Assembly (NCBI GenBank): GCA_963849115.1
Contig: CAWKGK010000003.1
Span: 124,001-188,000 of the forward strand
DNA from: JACDAL01 sp963849115
GTDB lineage: Bacteria; Actinomycetota; CADDZG01; WHSQ01
DNA length: 64,000 nucleotides
Reading direction: 5' to 3'
In this document: piece after piece, positions 26,790 through 36,553 of the stretch
Position numbering within the stretch: the first letter of the stretch is position 1
How the letters are laid out: each line of letters begins with the position of its first letter
Position numbers and translations under genes: made by a program
The notes under the pieces: generated by a model
Told to the model about the DNA's origin: nothing
Databases searched by the model: none
What the model saw: the letters and a program-made list of their open reading frames with translations, nothing else

Positions 26790-27143
26790 TCAAGACGCCT
26801 CCATCCACCACTCTGTGAACTCTGAGCACCGTCCATTATCCTCCATTCGAATCACCCAAAGGTTGCTGAAGCGTTCGGAGTCCCGGTAGTCAGTCCAGCC
26901 CCTCACGAAGGCGAGATGGCCCGCGACGGCGATTTGCTCATGGCGAAACGTCCACTCCCCCGGCTCATCCTTTCGATCAATCCAACCACGGACAATGGCC
27001 TCGCGGCCCGACCACGGCTCTCTGTGTGGAGCGGTGAAGTAGAGAGCATCCTCGGTAAATAGCTTCCCGATGTCCTCTGGGGAGTTACTCCTCCAGGCTT
27101 GCAGGTAGTTGCTCACCCAGTTCGCCAGTGCGTGTTCGTCCAC
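26790..27143 (-). CDS. SnoaL/NTF2-like fold protein
   Basis: 117 residues from GTG 27143, which has GGAGAGG just upstream. The NTF2-like signature runs through LANWVSNYLQAWRSNSPEDIGKLFTEDALY, SGREAIVRGWIDR and FVRGWTDY, with a closing SNLWVIRMEDNGRCSEFTEWWM. These cone-shaped small-pocket proteins include isomerases and cyclases; the substrate is unknown. The 3' third of a paralogous gene survives as a fragment at 50850-50992. Confidence 0.85.
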   Translation of the reverse strand: MDEHALANWVSNYLQAWRSNSPEDIGKLFTEDALYFTAPHREPWSGREAIVRGWIDRKDEPGEWTFRHEQIAVAGHLAFVRGWTDYRDSERFSNLWVIRMEDNGRCSEFTEWWMEAS

Positions 27144-27257
27144 GACCTCTCCTCTCCGAGTACGAACCGTTCGCCGGCCTTCACATGCCGGCTCAGACAA
27201 AGTCAACGTTCGACGCGGTCTCCGCTCTTGCCCTCTGTCGGCACTCTGGCATGGCTG

Positions 27258-27614
27258 CTATTCGAGATCCTCTTGGATGAACCTCGGCGACGGATGGATG
27301 CAGATGATGTCGAGGTTGCCCGGACCGGCGTTCATGAACTTGTGTGGCGTGTCCGCGGCACAGACCACGACGTCTCCCGAGGTCGCTTCGATCGTCTGAT
27401 CGTCGACGGTGAACCGGGCCGTGCCGTCACGCAGGATCCATGTTTCTGGATATGGATGCTTGTGGAGGACGGGACCCTCTCCGACCTCGTGGTAATCGAT
27501 GATGAACATCGAAACACCCGAGCCGTACGGCTCGCCCTCGAGAGCAACAGTCCCCCGAGGGCTCCGTTGCTGCTCTTCGGACCGGATAATCCGGTAGCGC
27601 GATCCTTTGCTCAT
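27258..27614 (-). CDS. Cupin-domain protein
   Basis: 118 residues from ATG 27614, with AGGAGG 5 nt upstream; a GTG two codons earlier is inside the ribosome site. Single cupin barrel: GPVLHKHPYPETWILRDGTARFTV (motif 1) and GDVVVCAADTPHKFMNAG (motif 2), giving the metal ligands His, His, Glu, His. It lies between the NTF2-like gene and TypA, all leftward; there is no operon evidence beyond strand. Confidence 0.85.
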   Translation of the reverse strand: MSKGSRYRIIRSEEQQRSPRGTVALEGEPYGSGVSMFIIDYHEVGEGPVLHKHPYPETWILRDGTARFTVDDQTIEATSGDVVVCAADTPHKFMNAGPGNLDIICIHPSPRFIQEDLE

Positions 27615-27745
27615 ACGCACCTCCTAATGCCTCGAGGGACCTCGCTGGATCTCGAGCGGTCCCTGACGCGGCCCTCCGGTGAACCGGGCAACGACTTGAC
27701 CTTACTTGAGCACCTGCTGCGGAGGCTCAAGTCGCACGGCGTACG

Positions 27746-29593
27746 TCAGGGCCTAGGACGCGTGAGGCGCGACTGTCCGGAACTCTTGGCGGCGCGGAAG
27801 CGCTGACTGTGGTCGAGGGTGACCTTACGGAGCCGCACGGTCTTGGGGGTCACCTCGACGCACTCGTCCTCACGGATGAACTCGAGGGCTTGTTCGAGGG
27901 ACAGCTCCCGGTGTGGGATGAGCCTGACCAGCTCGTCACTGGTCGAGGAACGCATGTTGGTGAGCTTCTTCTCTTTGGTCGGGTTCACGTCCATGTCCTC
28001 GGAGCGAGCGTTCTCGCCGACGATCATTCCTTCGTACACCTCGATGCCGGGCGGTAGGAACATCGTGCCGCGCTCGGAGAGATTGGCGAGAGCGAAAGAA
28101 GTAGTGGGGCCGCGCCGGTCTGCGACCAGGCTCCCCGTGGGGCGCGTGCGGAGGTCACCGTGCCACGGCTCGTAGCGATCGAACACATGGTGGAGCAGTC
28201 CGGTTCCACGCGTTTCGGTCATGAACTGTGTTCGGAAGCCGATCAATCCGCGAGCAGGGACGAGATATTCCATCCGGATCCAACCGGTGCCGTGATTGAC
28301 AAGGTTCTCCATGCGGCCTTTGCGCAACGCGAGAAGCTGGGTGATGACACCCATGAAGTCTTCTGGCGCGTCGATGGTCAGGCGCTCGATGGGCTCACAC
28401 AGCTTCCCGTCTACCTCCTTCGTCACCACCTGCGGTTTGCCAACGGTGAGCTCAAAGTTCTCTCGTCGCATGAGCTCGACCAGGATCGCGAGTTGTAACT
28501 CGCCGCGGCCTTGAACCTCCCAGGCATCGGGGCGCTCGGTATCGAGCACGCGGATAGAAACATTGCCGACCAGCTCTTGATCGAGGCGACTCTTCACCTG
28601 GCGAGCGGTGACCTTGCCGCCCTCGAGGCCCGCTAGTGGCGAGGTATTGATTCCGATCGTCATCGACAAGCTGGGATCGTCGAAGTGGCTGACCGGTAGC
28701 GGTCGAGGATCCTTCGCGTCCGACAGAGTCTCGCCGATCGTGACTTCGGGCAAGCCAGCGATGGCGAAAATCTCGCCGGGTCCGGCGCTATCCGCGTCCA
28801 CCCGCTCAAGAGCCTCTGTCACGTAAAGCTCGGTGATCTTGACCTGTTCGATTGTGTCATCGGCTCGGCACCACGAAACCAGGTCGCCTTTGTGGATAGT
28901 GCCGTGATACATCCTGCAGAGAGCGAGCCGTCCGACGTAGGGAGAAGCATCGAGGTTGGTCACCAAGGCCTGCATGGGGTGCGAATCCTCATAGCTCGGG
29001 GGCTTGATGCTTTCAAGAAGCACCTCGAACAATGGTTTGAGGTCAGTTCCTTCGACATCGGGATCCATCGATGCCCAGCCGGCTTTGGCATTGCAGTAGA
29101 CGATGGGAAACTCGATGTGATGCTCCTGCGCATCGAGGTCGAGGAACAACTCGTAAACCTCGTCAACGACCTCCGAGATGCGAGCGTCGGGTCTGTCCAC
29201 CTTGTTGACGACCAGGATGACGGGCAGGTGAGCTTCGAGCGCCTTGCGGAGGACGAAACGCGTCTGCGGCAGGGGGCCCTCACTGGCATCCACCAGCAGG
29301 ACCACGCCGTCCACCATCGTGAGACCACGTTCGACCTCGCCACCGAAATCCGCGTGGCCGGGCGTGTCGATGATGTTGATCTTGACGTCCCCGTAACGCA
29401 CCGCGGTGTTCTTTGCGAGGATTGTGATGCCCTTCTCGCGTTCCAAGTCCATAGAGTCCATGACTCGCTCGTTGACATCCTGGTTCGTACGGAAGGCGCC
29501 CGACTGCCACAGCATGGCGTCGACCAAGGTCGTCTTCCCATGGTCCACGTGGGCGACGATGGCTACATTGCGAAGATCTTCCCGTACCGGCAT
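27746..29593 (-). CDS. typA: Ribosome-associated GTPase TypA/BipA
   Basis: 615 residues, the normal length. G1 AHVDHGKTTL near residue 14, the switch region with EREKGITI, G3 DTPGHADFGGEV, G4 NKVDRPDA. Then come the EF-G-like domains and the BipA C-terminal region with TRGTGLLHHVFDRYEPW. It is a translational GTPase that helps 50S assembly and stress adaptation. Start is ATG 29593. It is the last gene before the strand switch at 29.8 kb. Confidence 0.95.
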   Translation of the reverse strand: MPVREDLRNVAIVAHVDHGKTTLVDAMLWQSGAFRTNQDVNERVMDSMDLEREKGITILAKNTAVRYGDVKINIIDTPGHADFGGEVERGLTMVDGVVLLVDASEGPLPQTRFVLRKALEAHLPVILVVNKVDRPDARISEVVDEVYELFLDLDAQEHHIEFPIVYCNAKAGWASMDPDVEGTDLKPLFEVLLESIKPPSYEDSHPMQALVTNLDASPYVGRLALCRMYHGTIHKGDLVSWCRADDTIEQVKITELYVTEALERVDADSAGPGEIFAIAGLPEVTIGETLSDAKDPRPLPVSHFDDPSLSMTIGINTSPLAGLEGGKVTARQVKSRLDQELVGNVSIRVLDTERPDAWEVQGRGELQLAILVELMRRENFELTVGKPQVVTKEVDGKLCEPIERLTIDAPEDFMGVITQLLALRKGRMENLVNHGTGWIRMEYLVPARGLIGFRTQFMTETRGTGLLHHVFDRYEPWHGDLRTRPTGSLVADRRGPTTSFALANLSERGTMFLPPGIEVYEGMIVGENARSEDMDVNPTKEKKLTNMRSSTSDELVRLIPHRELSLEQALEFIREDECVEVTPKTVRLRKVTLDHSQRFRAAKSSGQSRLTRPRP

Positions 29594-29818
29594 AGCACCA
29601 ACTATGCCAGCCCCTCAACGGCTGTCCGTCTATGCACCAGCCCGTTTCGAGCACCTAAAGGGGATGCTCAGAGAAGCACAGGATTGTACCGGAAGGCAGA
29701 TCGGGCGGATTCTCGACAACCCGGCCTATGTGGGGCGGTGCGTCCTTACGGCGAGGGCGTGGCGGGACCTGGGAGCGATCGGCTCTCACTGCGGCAACGG
29801 ACCCCTAAGCCCACCTCC

Positions 29819-29824
29819 TAGACT
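29819..29824 (+). promoter_or_regulatory. -10 box, leaderless-type, for the cyclase/AAA gene
   Basis: TAGACT (TANNNT) ends 6 nt before GTG 29831, which lacks a Shine-Dalgarno. Confidence 0.45.
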
Positions 29825-29830
29825 CTGGGT

Positions 29831-32683
29831 GTGAGGAAGACCATCACCGCGGTATTCACGGACCTTGTGGGATCGACTGCCCTGGGCGAGCGACTCGATC
29901 CGGAAGTGACCCGGGCCGTGATGGAGCGCTACTACGAGAATATGCGAGTGATCCTCGAGGGCCACGGCGGGACGGTTCAAAAGTTCATCGGCGATGCCGT
30001 CGTCGGTTTCTTTGGCATCCCGATCGTCCACGAGGACGACGCCCTGCGGGCCGTGAAGGCCGCGGTCGAGATGCGATCCGCCTTGCAGAAGCTCAATGCC
30101 GAGCTGGAACGTTTTTGGGGTGTCAAGCTCTCCATCCGCACCGGGATAAACACCGGCGAGGTCGTGGTCGATGATTCGAGTCTAGGTGGAAGCCTTGCGA
30201 TCGGTGACGCCATCAATGTCGCGGCCCGCTTGGAGCAGGCGGCGGAGCCGGGCGAGATACTGCTCGGCCTCGAAACCTACCGGCTCGTCAGAGGGGCGGT
30301 GAGGGTTGAGCCTCAGACCACTGTCGACCTCAAGGGCAAGTCCCGTGCAGTGACCGCGTTCTGTCTCATGGAGGTCGTCGAGGGCGCACCTGCGATCCCC
30401 CGCCGGTTCGACACGCCGATGATTGGGAGAAGGCGTGAGCTCGGGAGTCTCGATCGCCTTCTAGGCGAGGCGATTGATAACAAGGGATCCAGGATATGCA
30501 CGGTGCTCGGCGGCCCCGGAGTTGGAAAGTCCCGTCTAGCCCACGAATGGGTCCGATCCGTCGAGGACCGGGCTTCTGTGCTAACTGGCCGCTGCCTCTC
30601 CTACGGCGAGGGCACGACTTTTCAGCCGCTCATTGAGATGCTGGGCTTTCTGCCAGAGTCTCTCGAAGTCGAGGAAATATTCATCAACGTTCGCGACCGC
30701 TTTGAGTCCCTGGCTGCTGAGCGGTCGCTCGTCGCCGTGTTCGACGACCTTCACTGGGCCGAGCCGACGTTGCTCGACCTCATTGGCTACCTCGCCACGG
30801 TGCTGCAAGGTTTGCCGCTGCTCTGTGTCTGCCTTGCTCGGCCGGACTTCCAGCCCCCCTGGGAGGGTGAACGCATCCTACTCTCGCCCCTTCCTCGGGC
30901 CGAGGCCGCGGAGTTGGTACGCGGACTTTCGGGAGAGCTTTCCGAGGAGCAGGAAGTCCTGATCCTTCAGCGCGCCGAGGGCAACCCCCTCTATCTCGAG
31001 CAGATGCTCGCCATGCTGGCCGAGGATAGCTCCTTCGAAGTGCCGCCTTCCATTCAGGTCCTCATCTCGGCGAGGCTCGATCGCCTTCCCTCAGACGAGC
31101 TAAGGCTCGCACAGCGAGCATCGGTGGTGGGCCGAGGCTTCTCCAGAAGCTCTCTCGTGGCCCTTTCTCCGCCAGGGACCGAGGTCAGCGCAACATTGCA
31201 GCGTCTCATGCGTAAGGACCTTCTGGAGTCCCACCGATCGAACGGCGCTGACGAGTTGCACTTCAAGCACGCGCTCATCCGGGATGGCGCCTATGCGTCG
31301 CTTGCGAAATCCGAGAGAGCATCGCTCCACGCGCGACTGGCAGGTTGGCTCGCTGAGAAGGCCGGGGCGGAGGAGGTGATCGGCTTCCACTTCGAGCAGG
31401 CTTTCCGGCATCGCACGGAGATCGGGCCGGCCGATGAGAAGGCGCGCGCGCTTGCGAGCGAGGGTGCCCGCAGATTGCGGATCGCTGGACGGCGGGCGCT
31501 CGATCAGGGAGATCTCCCAGCTGCGGTCAACCTGCTAGGTCGCTCCTTTGCCTTAGAGGTTCCGGAGAATCGTGAGTACACGTTGCTGTCCATCGCATTT
31601 GCATCGGCTCTGGTCGGGACCGGCGACCTCGAACGGGCCGCAAAGACACTAGAGCGCGCCGTCGCCGATGCAAACGATCCCGTCCTGCGGTTTCATGCGC
31701 GGCTCGAGCTCACGGTCGTGCGAACGACCGCCGGCCTCCTCACCGACAGTGAAGAGCTTAGGCGCATCGCCGAGGAAGCCATGCAAGTCTTTGAGAACGC
31801 CGGTTACGACCTTGGATTGGCCGCTGCGTGGAGCGCAGTTGGATTGTTTCATCACAACGCGGTCCGAGTGGAGCCTCGGCATGAGGCCTACGAACGGGCC
31901 CTTGACTACGCCCGTCGGGCGCAAGATAGTCGGCTCCAGAGACAGCTGATCATGCGCCTCACACAAGGACTCGAGTGGGGGCCGATGCCGGTCTCGGACG
32001 CGCTCCGCTACTGCAAGGAGCTGCTCGACGAGTGTCGGGGGGATGTTTTTGTCGAGGCGGCTTGCTACGTGGCTCTTGGCGTTATGACCGCGATGACCGG
32101 AGAGTTCAACGAGGGACGAGCTCTGGTCGAGAGGGCGCATCGGACATGGAGTGAGTTCGGGGACACCATCGGAATCCTGCGCGCCTCTGAGTCGCGGCGT
32201 GGCGTTGAGATGCTCGCCGGAAACTTCGTGGCGGCCGAAGAAGAGACTCGCCGAGCCCTGAAACGGCTCGAGAACATTGGCGACAGGGGTGGGCATGCGA
32301 GCCGAGCGGGTTTTCTGGGTGAGGCGCTGGTGGCCCAGGGCAGGTTCGAGGAGGCCGAGCACTACGCGCTCTTGTGCCGAGAGGGCGCTCCCCAGGACGA
32401 CGTCGAGGCGCAGGCATTGTGGCGTCAGGTGCTGGCGCGCGTCCTTGCCCACAAGGGTGATCTGGAACGGGCCGGCCGGCTCGCCGCTGAGGCCGTGGCT
32501 CGTGCCGAGCTGACCGACGCGTTCTCCTGGCACGCTTCGTTGCTGCTGAACCAAGCCGAAGTCCTGAGCATGGCCGGCCACACACATGAGGCGAAACTGG
32601 TCGCTCGCAGGGCCCTACGCTTGTTCGAGCGGAAGGGAGACCTCGTGGGCGCGGCCCGAGCTCGCAACACGTTTGGGGCTTGA
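29831..32683 (+). CDS. Class III adenylate/guanylate cyclase fused to AAA ATPase and TPR-like repeats
   Basis: 950 residues. The cyclase domain (about 1-185) keeps both metal-binding Asp residues, in FTDLVGST and GDAVVGFFG, with RTGINTGEVVVDD and AINVAARLEQ. An AAA/NB-ARC-like ATPase follows (Walker A GGPGVGKSRLA near 225, Walker B VFDDLHWAEPTLLDL near 305). The C-terminal 500 residues are helical repeats of TPR type. There is no DNA-binding domain. The gene could supply the cyclic nucleotide sensed by the two cNMP-domain proteins at 9.7-13.3 kb, but nothing here shows such a link. Confidence 0.9.
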   Translation: MRKTITAVFTDLVGSTALGERLDPEVTRAVMERYYENMRVILEGHGGTVQKFIGDAVVGFFGIPIVHEDDALRAVKAAVEMRSALQKLNAELERFWGVKLSIRTGINTGEVVVDDSSLGGSLAIGDAINVAARLEQAAEPGEILLGLETYRLVRGAVRVEPQTTVDLKGKSRAVTAFCLMEVVEGAPAIPRRFDTPMIGRRRELGSLDRLLGEAIDNKGSRICTVLGGPGVGKSRLAHEWVRSVEDRASVLTGRCLSYGEGTTFQPLIEMLGFLPESLEVEEIFINVRDRFESLAAERSLVAVFDDLHWAEPTLLDLIGYLATVLQGLPLLCVCLARPDFQPPWEGERILLSPLPRAEAAELVRGLSGELSEEQEVLILQRAEGNPLYLEQMLAMLAEDSSFEVPPSIQVLISARLDRLPSDELRLAQRASVVGRGFSRSSLVALSPPGTEVSATLQRLMRKDLLESHRSNGADELHFKHALIRDGAYASLAKSERASLHARLAGWLAEKAGAEEVIGFHFEQAFRHRTEIGPADEKARALASEGARRLRIAGRRALDQGDLPAAVNLLGRSFALEVPENREYTLLSIAFASALVGTGDLERAAKTLERAVADANDPVLRFHARLELTVVRTTAGLLTDSEELRRIAEEAMQVFENAGYDLGLAAAWSAVGLFHHNAVRVEPRHEAYERALDYARRAQDSRLQRQLIMRLTQGLEWGPMPVSDALRYCKELLDECRGDVFVEAACYVALGVMTAMTGEFNEGRALVERAHRTWSEFGDTIGILRASESRRGVEMLAGNFVAAEEETRRALKRLENIGDRGGHASRAGFLGEALVAQGRFEEAEHYALLCREGAPQDDVEAQALWRQVLARVLAHKGDLERAGRLAAEAVARAELTDAFSWHASLLLNQAEVLSMAGHTHEAKLVARRALRLFERKGDLVGAARARNTFGA

Positions 32684-32944
32684 GCGCCAGATCACCCGCA
32701 CCAGTAAACATCGTCATCTCCCGCTAGAACGATTACATCGGACTGCCGAGTGCCCTCTGGTTATCGTCCCCCTTAGTCCCAACTGTGTTGCCACTTTGCC
32801 AAAGGTACTTGTCCCAGGCGCTACGTCCCCCTGTAGGGCGAGCGAGCGGCCCGATAAGCACCTCGTGCTTGCTTTGCCGATTACTTATTGGGCGTCGTCA
32901 GGTCTACACCACGAAGGGTTGGACCTTAAGAAGAAGGGGGTGCC

Positions 32945-33514
32945 ATGGCCAAAGTAGAGGCTAACATCTCGATGTCGCTGGACGGCTTCGTCACCGGCCC
33001 GAACCTCAACCAGTACCCCGGACTGGGTGAGGGCGGCGATGTCCTACATGCCTGGACCGACGAGAGTCGGGCTATGGACTTCGCCTTCGGAGAGGAGCGC
33101 CATATCGCCGGGTCGGTCATCACTAGTCGGAAGGTGTATGACGAGACCGGAGGCTGGGGCGACGAGGACGGGTTCTACCGGATGCCGGTGTTCGTGGTCA
33201 CACACCGCCCGCACGACGTGGTCGTGAAGGGAGAGACCACGTTCACGTTCGTCACCGAGGGCATCAAGCCCGCCGTCGAGCAGGCGACCGCGGCCGCTGG
33301 GGACAAGCTGGTGCACATCATGGGTGGGGCCAGCATCATCCAGCAGGCGCTGACGGCCGGGTTCGTCGACGAGCTGTTCCTGCATGTCGCCCCGGTGATC
33401 CTGAACCACGGTACCCGGCTGTTCGAACAGCTCGGCGGTCCGATCCAACTGGAGCGGGTCGAGGTGATCGAGTCCCGCCACGCCACTCACCTGCGGTATC
33501 GGATCCTGAAGTAG
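32945..33514 (+). CDS. Dihydrofolate reductase-like (RibD C-terminal domain) protein
   Basis: 189 residues of the same subgroup as the gene at 15458: ANISMSLDGFVTGPN at the front, FVVTHRPHDVVVKGETTFTFVTEGI in the middle, and IMGGASIIQQALTAGFVDELFLHVAPVIL. A GGGGG-type ribosome site precedes ATG 32945. The upstream 261 bp contain no gene. Likely an NADPH-dependent reductase with unknown substrate. Confidence 0.85.
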   Translation: MAKVEANISMSLDGFVTGPNLNQYPGLGEGGDVLHAWTDESRAMDFAFGEERHIAGSVITSRKVYDETGGWGDEDGFYRMPVFVVTHRPHDVVVKGETTFTFVTEGIKPAVEQATAAAGDKLVHIMGGASIIQQALTAGFVDELFLHVAPVILNHGTRLFEQLGGPIQLERVEVIESRHATHLRYRILK

Positions 33515-33757
33515 CGCGTCGGTCGAGCCCGGGTACGCCGTCAGCGGTGGCCGGTGCTGCTTCGACCCGGCGCTGGCGCTGGAGTCCCTGCAGAATCAGG
33601 CCGTTTGAGGCACATCGGTCATCAAGAGCGGCCCGTGTCGGCCGATCCACCTCGACGGTCCCCGCCAGTTCCAAAGGCCTTCAGTGAGTGCATCAGCCCC
33701 AGCCCTTCGTCGACGGTTAGCGTCGAGTATCTCGACGGCCACAGTCAGGGGGAGCCC

Positions 33758-34114
33758 ATGAGAATCAGGCAAGTCGTTATCGGCTCGAATAACCCCTATC
33801 CTCTTGCCGAGTTCTGGAGCCTCGCCACGGGCCGCGAGGTGACGGGAAAGGCCAATCCCTACCTTGTCCTTGAGGACCCTGCAAGACAGGACGTCACGCT
33901 GCTGATCCAGCGAGTGGACGACGACATCAAACCCGGCAAGAACCCCGTGCATATCGACCTCTTCGCCCCGAACCCCGAGGAGGAAGCTCGCCGCCTGGTT
34001 GCGGCTGGCGCGGCGCGCGTGAGTACACGGAAGCTTCCCCGTAAGTTGATCGTCCTCGACGACCCCCAAGGCAATGTCTTTTGCCTGATCGACTTGGGTC
34101 CAAAGGAGCTGTGA
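33758..34114 (+). CDS. VOC-family (glyoxalase-like) protein
   Basis: 118 residues from ATG 33758, with AGGGGGAG just upstream. The single glyoxalase-like domain reads MRIRQVVIGSNNPYPLAEFW at the front. NPYLVLEDP, PVHIDLFAPNPEEEARRLVAAGA and VLDDPQGNVFCLID follow. Such proteins act as dimers; no metal-ligand set or substrate can be assigned. Confidence 0.82.
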   Translation: MRIRQVVIGSNNPYPLAEFWSLATGREVTGKANPYLVLEDPARQDVTLLIQRVDDDIKPGKNPVHIDLFAPNPEEEARRLVAAGAARVSTRKLPRKLIVLDDPQGNVFCLIDLGPKEL

Positions 34115-34292
34115 CACGTCGACATCCCAGGCTCAACCATGCCGGACCATCTGAGCAATGAGGTCGTTCGTTTCCACTCGAGCTAAGGGATCCTTCCGAG
34201 GTCCTCATCGACACGTCCCCGAACCTGACGATGAGCCCTTTCCCTGTCATCGGCCTTCATGGTGCATCCCGATCCGGTCGCCCCTCGTTTGT

Positions 34293-34748
34293 TTATTGAG
34301 GCTTGGAGCCCTTCGTTTCCGTCTCTGCGCCACCGCCCATCCATGCTTCCAAAGGGACTCTGCGATAGATGTGCCCTCGTCTCTTGACTGGCTCGAGCAG
34401 GGCCCTGTCCTCATCGTCGAACGCGTCGGGCGACCCTTGGGAAGAACTTGGGACCACCAGATAGTCGAGGCTGCTCCGGACTTCGGGATGCATGAAGTAG
34501 GCAGTGGCGACCGTAGCGGTCAAGAGATCGAATGCTCTTGGAGATCTCTCTCGAAGGTCGCTAAGCGCTCGGTGGGGATCTTCGCCTCCCACTTCTTGCA
34601 GCGCGTTTGCAATATCCGGAAGGATGTCAGGCCGAAGGGTCAATACATTGTCCAGGAGAGGCCCAGCTACTCCAGCCTCGCTTGCGGACAGGTGTCCATC
34701 TCCTGCGGGAATGAGGACGTCGGCCAGTCGCTCCAATCTCTGCCTCAT
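34293..34748 (-). CDS. Gluconate 2-dehydrogenase subunit 3-like protein
   Basis: 151 residues from ATG 34748. RLADVLIPAGDGHLSASEAG near the N-terminus and TAYFMHPEVRSSLDY later match the pattern of the small gluconate-2-dehydrogenase subunit 3 family. No GMC-type catalytic subunit or cytochrome subunit is adjacent, and no Tat signal is evident, so its partner is missing from this window. A longer in-frame start exists but would add unrelated sequence. It is divergent from the lipoyl-domain gene. Confidence 0.55.
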   Translation of the reverse strand: MRQRLERLADVLIPAGDGHLSASEAGVAGPLLDNVLTLRPDILPDIANALQEVGGEDPHRALSDLRERSPRAFDLLTATVATAYFMHPEVRSSLDYLVVPSSSQGSPDAFDDEDRALLEPVKRRGHIYRRVPLEAWMGGGAETETKGSKPQ

Positions 34749-34878
34749 GCTGTTGTTATCAGCCCGATCCTGGAGGCGGAGATTATTCCGAGTGTGGAAC
34801 GAATCGTCACAGAGGTCGAGAAGCTGGCGGGGACGTGATGGCCTCGGGCGAGTCACTTCGTGCGAGGTCGGCGGAATC

Positions 34879-35121
34879 GTGACAGAAGAGACCTTCTACC
34901 TTCCGAAGCTCGGGATGCAGATGCAGGAGGCGACCATCGTGACCTGGCTCAAGCATCCGGGAGATGCCGTGGCTCCGGGCGAGGCGTTGTGTGTGATCGA
35001 GACCGATAAGCTCGAGACAGAGCTCGAGGCCGAGGTCGCGGGGACGCTTTCGCGGGTGGAGGTGGCGGAGGGCTCGACGGTTCCGGTGGGGACCATCCTA
35101 GCGGTCATCGAGCAGCCCTAG
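34879..35121 (+). CDS. Stand-alone lipoyl (biotinyl/lipoyl) domain protein
   Basis: 80 residues from GTG 34879: one complete lipoyl domain and nothing else. FYLPKLGMQMQEATIVTWLKHPGDAV leads to the beta-turn ETDKLETE, where Lys44 is the predicted lipoyl attachment site, and the domain closes with VPVGTILAVIEQP. In multienzyme complexes this domain sits at the N-terminus of E2 acyltransferases, but here a stop follows directly and no E2 catalytic core, E1 or E3 gene is present. A carrier function in trans is possible; so is a relic of a larger gene. Confidence 0.82.
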   Translation: MTEETFYLPKLGMQMQEATIVTWLKHPGDAVAPGEALCVIETDKLETELEAEVAGTLSRVEVAEGSTVPVGTILAVIEQP

Positions 35122-35327
35122 AGGCCTGGGCCGAGATCTACTTCTCGAGCCTGGTAGCAGCGGGCCAACGCTCACCCCTGGACTCACAATGATTGGGGAA
35201 AGACGTTATCCGGAGCTCCTAGCGCCTGCTCTCGCCCAACCCCCTAAGGATGTTGCAATCGGCAACCAGTGTCCAAGCCGGCCACCCGCGCGCGCCTAGA
35301 AACGCCTCTCGGTTCTCCTACCTGACA

Positions 35328-35333
35328 TAGGAT
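35328..35333 (+). promoter_or_regulatory. -10 box, leaderless-type, for the TfoX-like gene
   Basis: TAGGAT (TANNNT) ends 7 nt before GTG 35341, which lacks a Shine-Dalgarno. Confidence 0.45.
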
Positions 35334-35340
35334 CGCCACC

Positions 35341-35676
35341 GTGGCGTACGACGAGGCCCTCGCGAATCGCATACGCGAATTGCTGGCCGGCGAATCCGAT
35401 GTGAGCGAGAAGAGGATGTTCGGCGGGCTCGCCTTTCTCATCGGCGGCAACATGGTCGTCGCGGCAAGCGGCCAGGGTGGTGTGTTGGTTCGCGTCGACC
35501 CGGCTCTGTCGGACTCGCTTGTGGCGACGACGAACGCTCGCCTAATGGAAATGCGCGGGCGACAGATGAAAGGGTGGCTGCGAGTCGACGCGGAGGACGT
35601 CCGCACCAAGCGCGAGCTTGCGAACTGGGTCGAGCTCGGGACGGCGTACACCCGCTCGCTACCTGCGAAGCGATGA
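35341..35676 (+). CDS. TfoX N-terminal domain protein
   Basis: 111 residues matching the N-terminal TfoX/Sxy domain: MAYDEALANRIRELL, then EKRMFGGLAFLIGGNMVV and KGWLRVD. The C-terminal TfoX domain is absent, as in most actinobacterial members, which occur alone. Competence regulation known from Haemophilus Sxy should not be assumed. GTG 35341 gives the usual family N-terminus. Confidence 0.87.
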   Translation: MAYDEALANRIRELLAGESDVSEKRMFGGLAFLIGGNMVVAASGQGGVLVRVDPALSDSLVATTNARLMEMRGRQMKGWLRVDAEDVRTKRELANWVELGTAYTRSLPAKR

Positions 35677-35896
35677 GCCGCGCTGGAGACGGAGGCGTGA
35701 CGTGGGCCTGGCATGTTCTCTTTGAGTACGAAGGGTCTTCTGGCATAGCGCGATCCTCCTGAGCATGTAATCTGCCCGGGGAGCCTGTCCCGAGGCACAG
35801 GAAGTGAGAGCGTCACGACTACCGAATCTGAAGCAGCGTCAGGTGGAATTGACCTGTTGGCGTAGTCGAGAGTAGGGGTGTTGGACACACCGCCCG

Positions 35897-36553
35897 TTAC
35901 TCGTTCGGCTTGACGGCGACGAGACGCTCGACAACTCCTGCTCGCATCCTATCCTGCTCCTGGATGTCGAGGCCTTCATCTCTCACATGTTCCGAAGGTC
36001 GACGTGTCATGTACTCACCTTCGGTCCGCGACGTCACGGCCTCGAGCAGGCGCTGGAACCAAAGAATAGGTTTCACGGAGCTCCGGATGTGGTCGACGAA
36101 TATGAGGTGTCCTGCCGGCTTAATGACGCGCTTCATTTCAGAGATGGCTCGAATCTCATCGGGAACGCTGCACAGCGAATACGTGCAGACGACCGTGTCA
36201 AAGCTCGTGTCGGGGAAAGGAAGTGCCTGTGCATCGCCCTCCTTGAGTTCGACCAGCCGGCCAAGCTTCGCGGCCCGGCTCCGAGCAAGCTCCAGCATTT
36301 CGGGACTGAGGTCGAGTCCCGTCAAGCGAACGTCGGATGGGTAGTGGGGAAGATTCAAACCCGTACCGATGGCAACCTCGAGGGTGTCTCCGGTGGCACG
36401 CGAGCACGCCCAGGCTCTGTGTTCCGACCCAAATAGGCGTCTCTCGCAGAATCCCATCTGCTTGTCGAACCTAGGAGCGTCTTTGGCGTAGGCACGACGT
36501 CGGAGCTGATTGGCCTCGGCTCGTTCGGCTGGAGAAAGAGATCGGTCCGTCAC
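35897..36553 (-). CDS. Class I SAM-dependent methyltransferase (UbiE/Methyltransf_11 type)
   Basis: 218 residues from GTG 36553 (a longer TTG start at 36604 is possible). Motif I LEVAIGTGLNLPHY, acidic LTGLDLSPEML, motif II GDAQALPFPDTSFDTVVCTYSLCSV and the post-motif PAGHLIFVDH are those of a Rossmann-fold methyltransferase of the phospholipid/quinone subgroup. A C-terminal RSSVKPILWFQRLLEAVT stretch is typical. The substrate is unknown. Confidence 0.87.
   Translation of the reverse strand: MTDRSLSPAERAEANQLRRRAYAKDAPRFDKQMGFCERRLFGSEHRAWACSRATGDTLEVAIGTGLNLPHYPSDVRLTGLDLSPEMLELARSRAAKLGRLVELKEGDAQALPFPDTSFDTVVCTYSLCSVPDEIRAISEMKRVIKPAGHLIFVDHIRSSVKPILWFQRLLEAVTSRTEGEYMTRRPSEHVRDEGLDIQEQDRMRAGVVERLVAVKPNE

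Noticed and set aside
34158..34838. A rightward open frame opposite the subunit 3-like gene
   Set aside because: The leftward frame has family-like motifs, whereas the rightward one has none and lacks a clear start.
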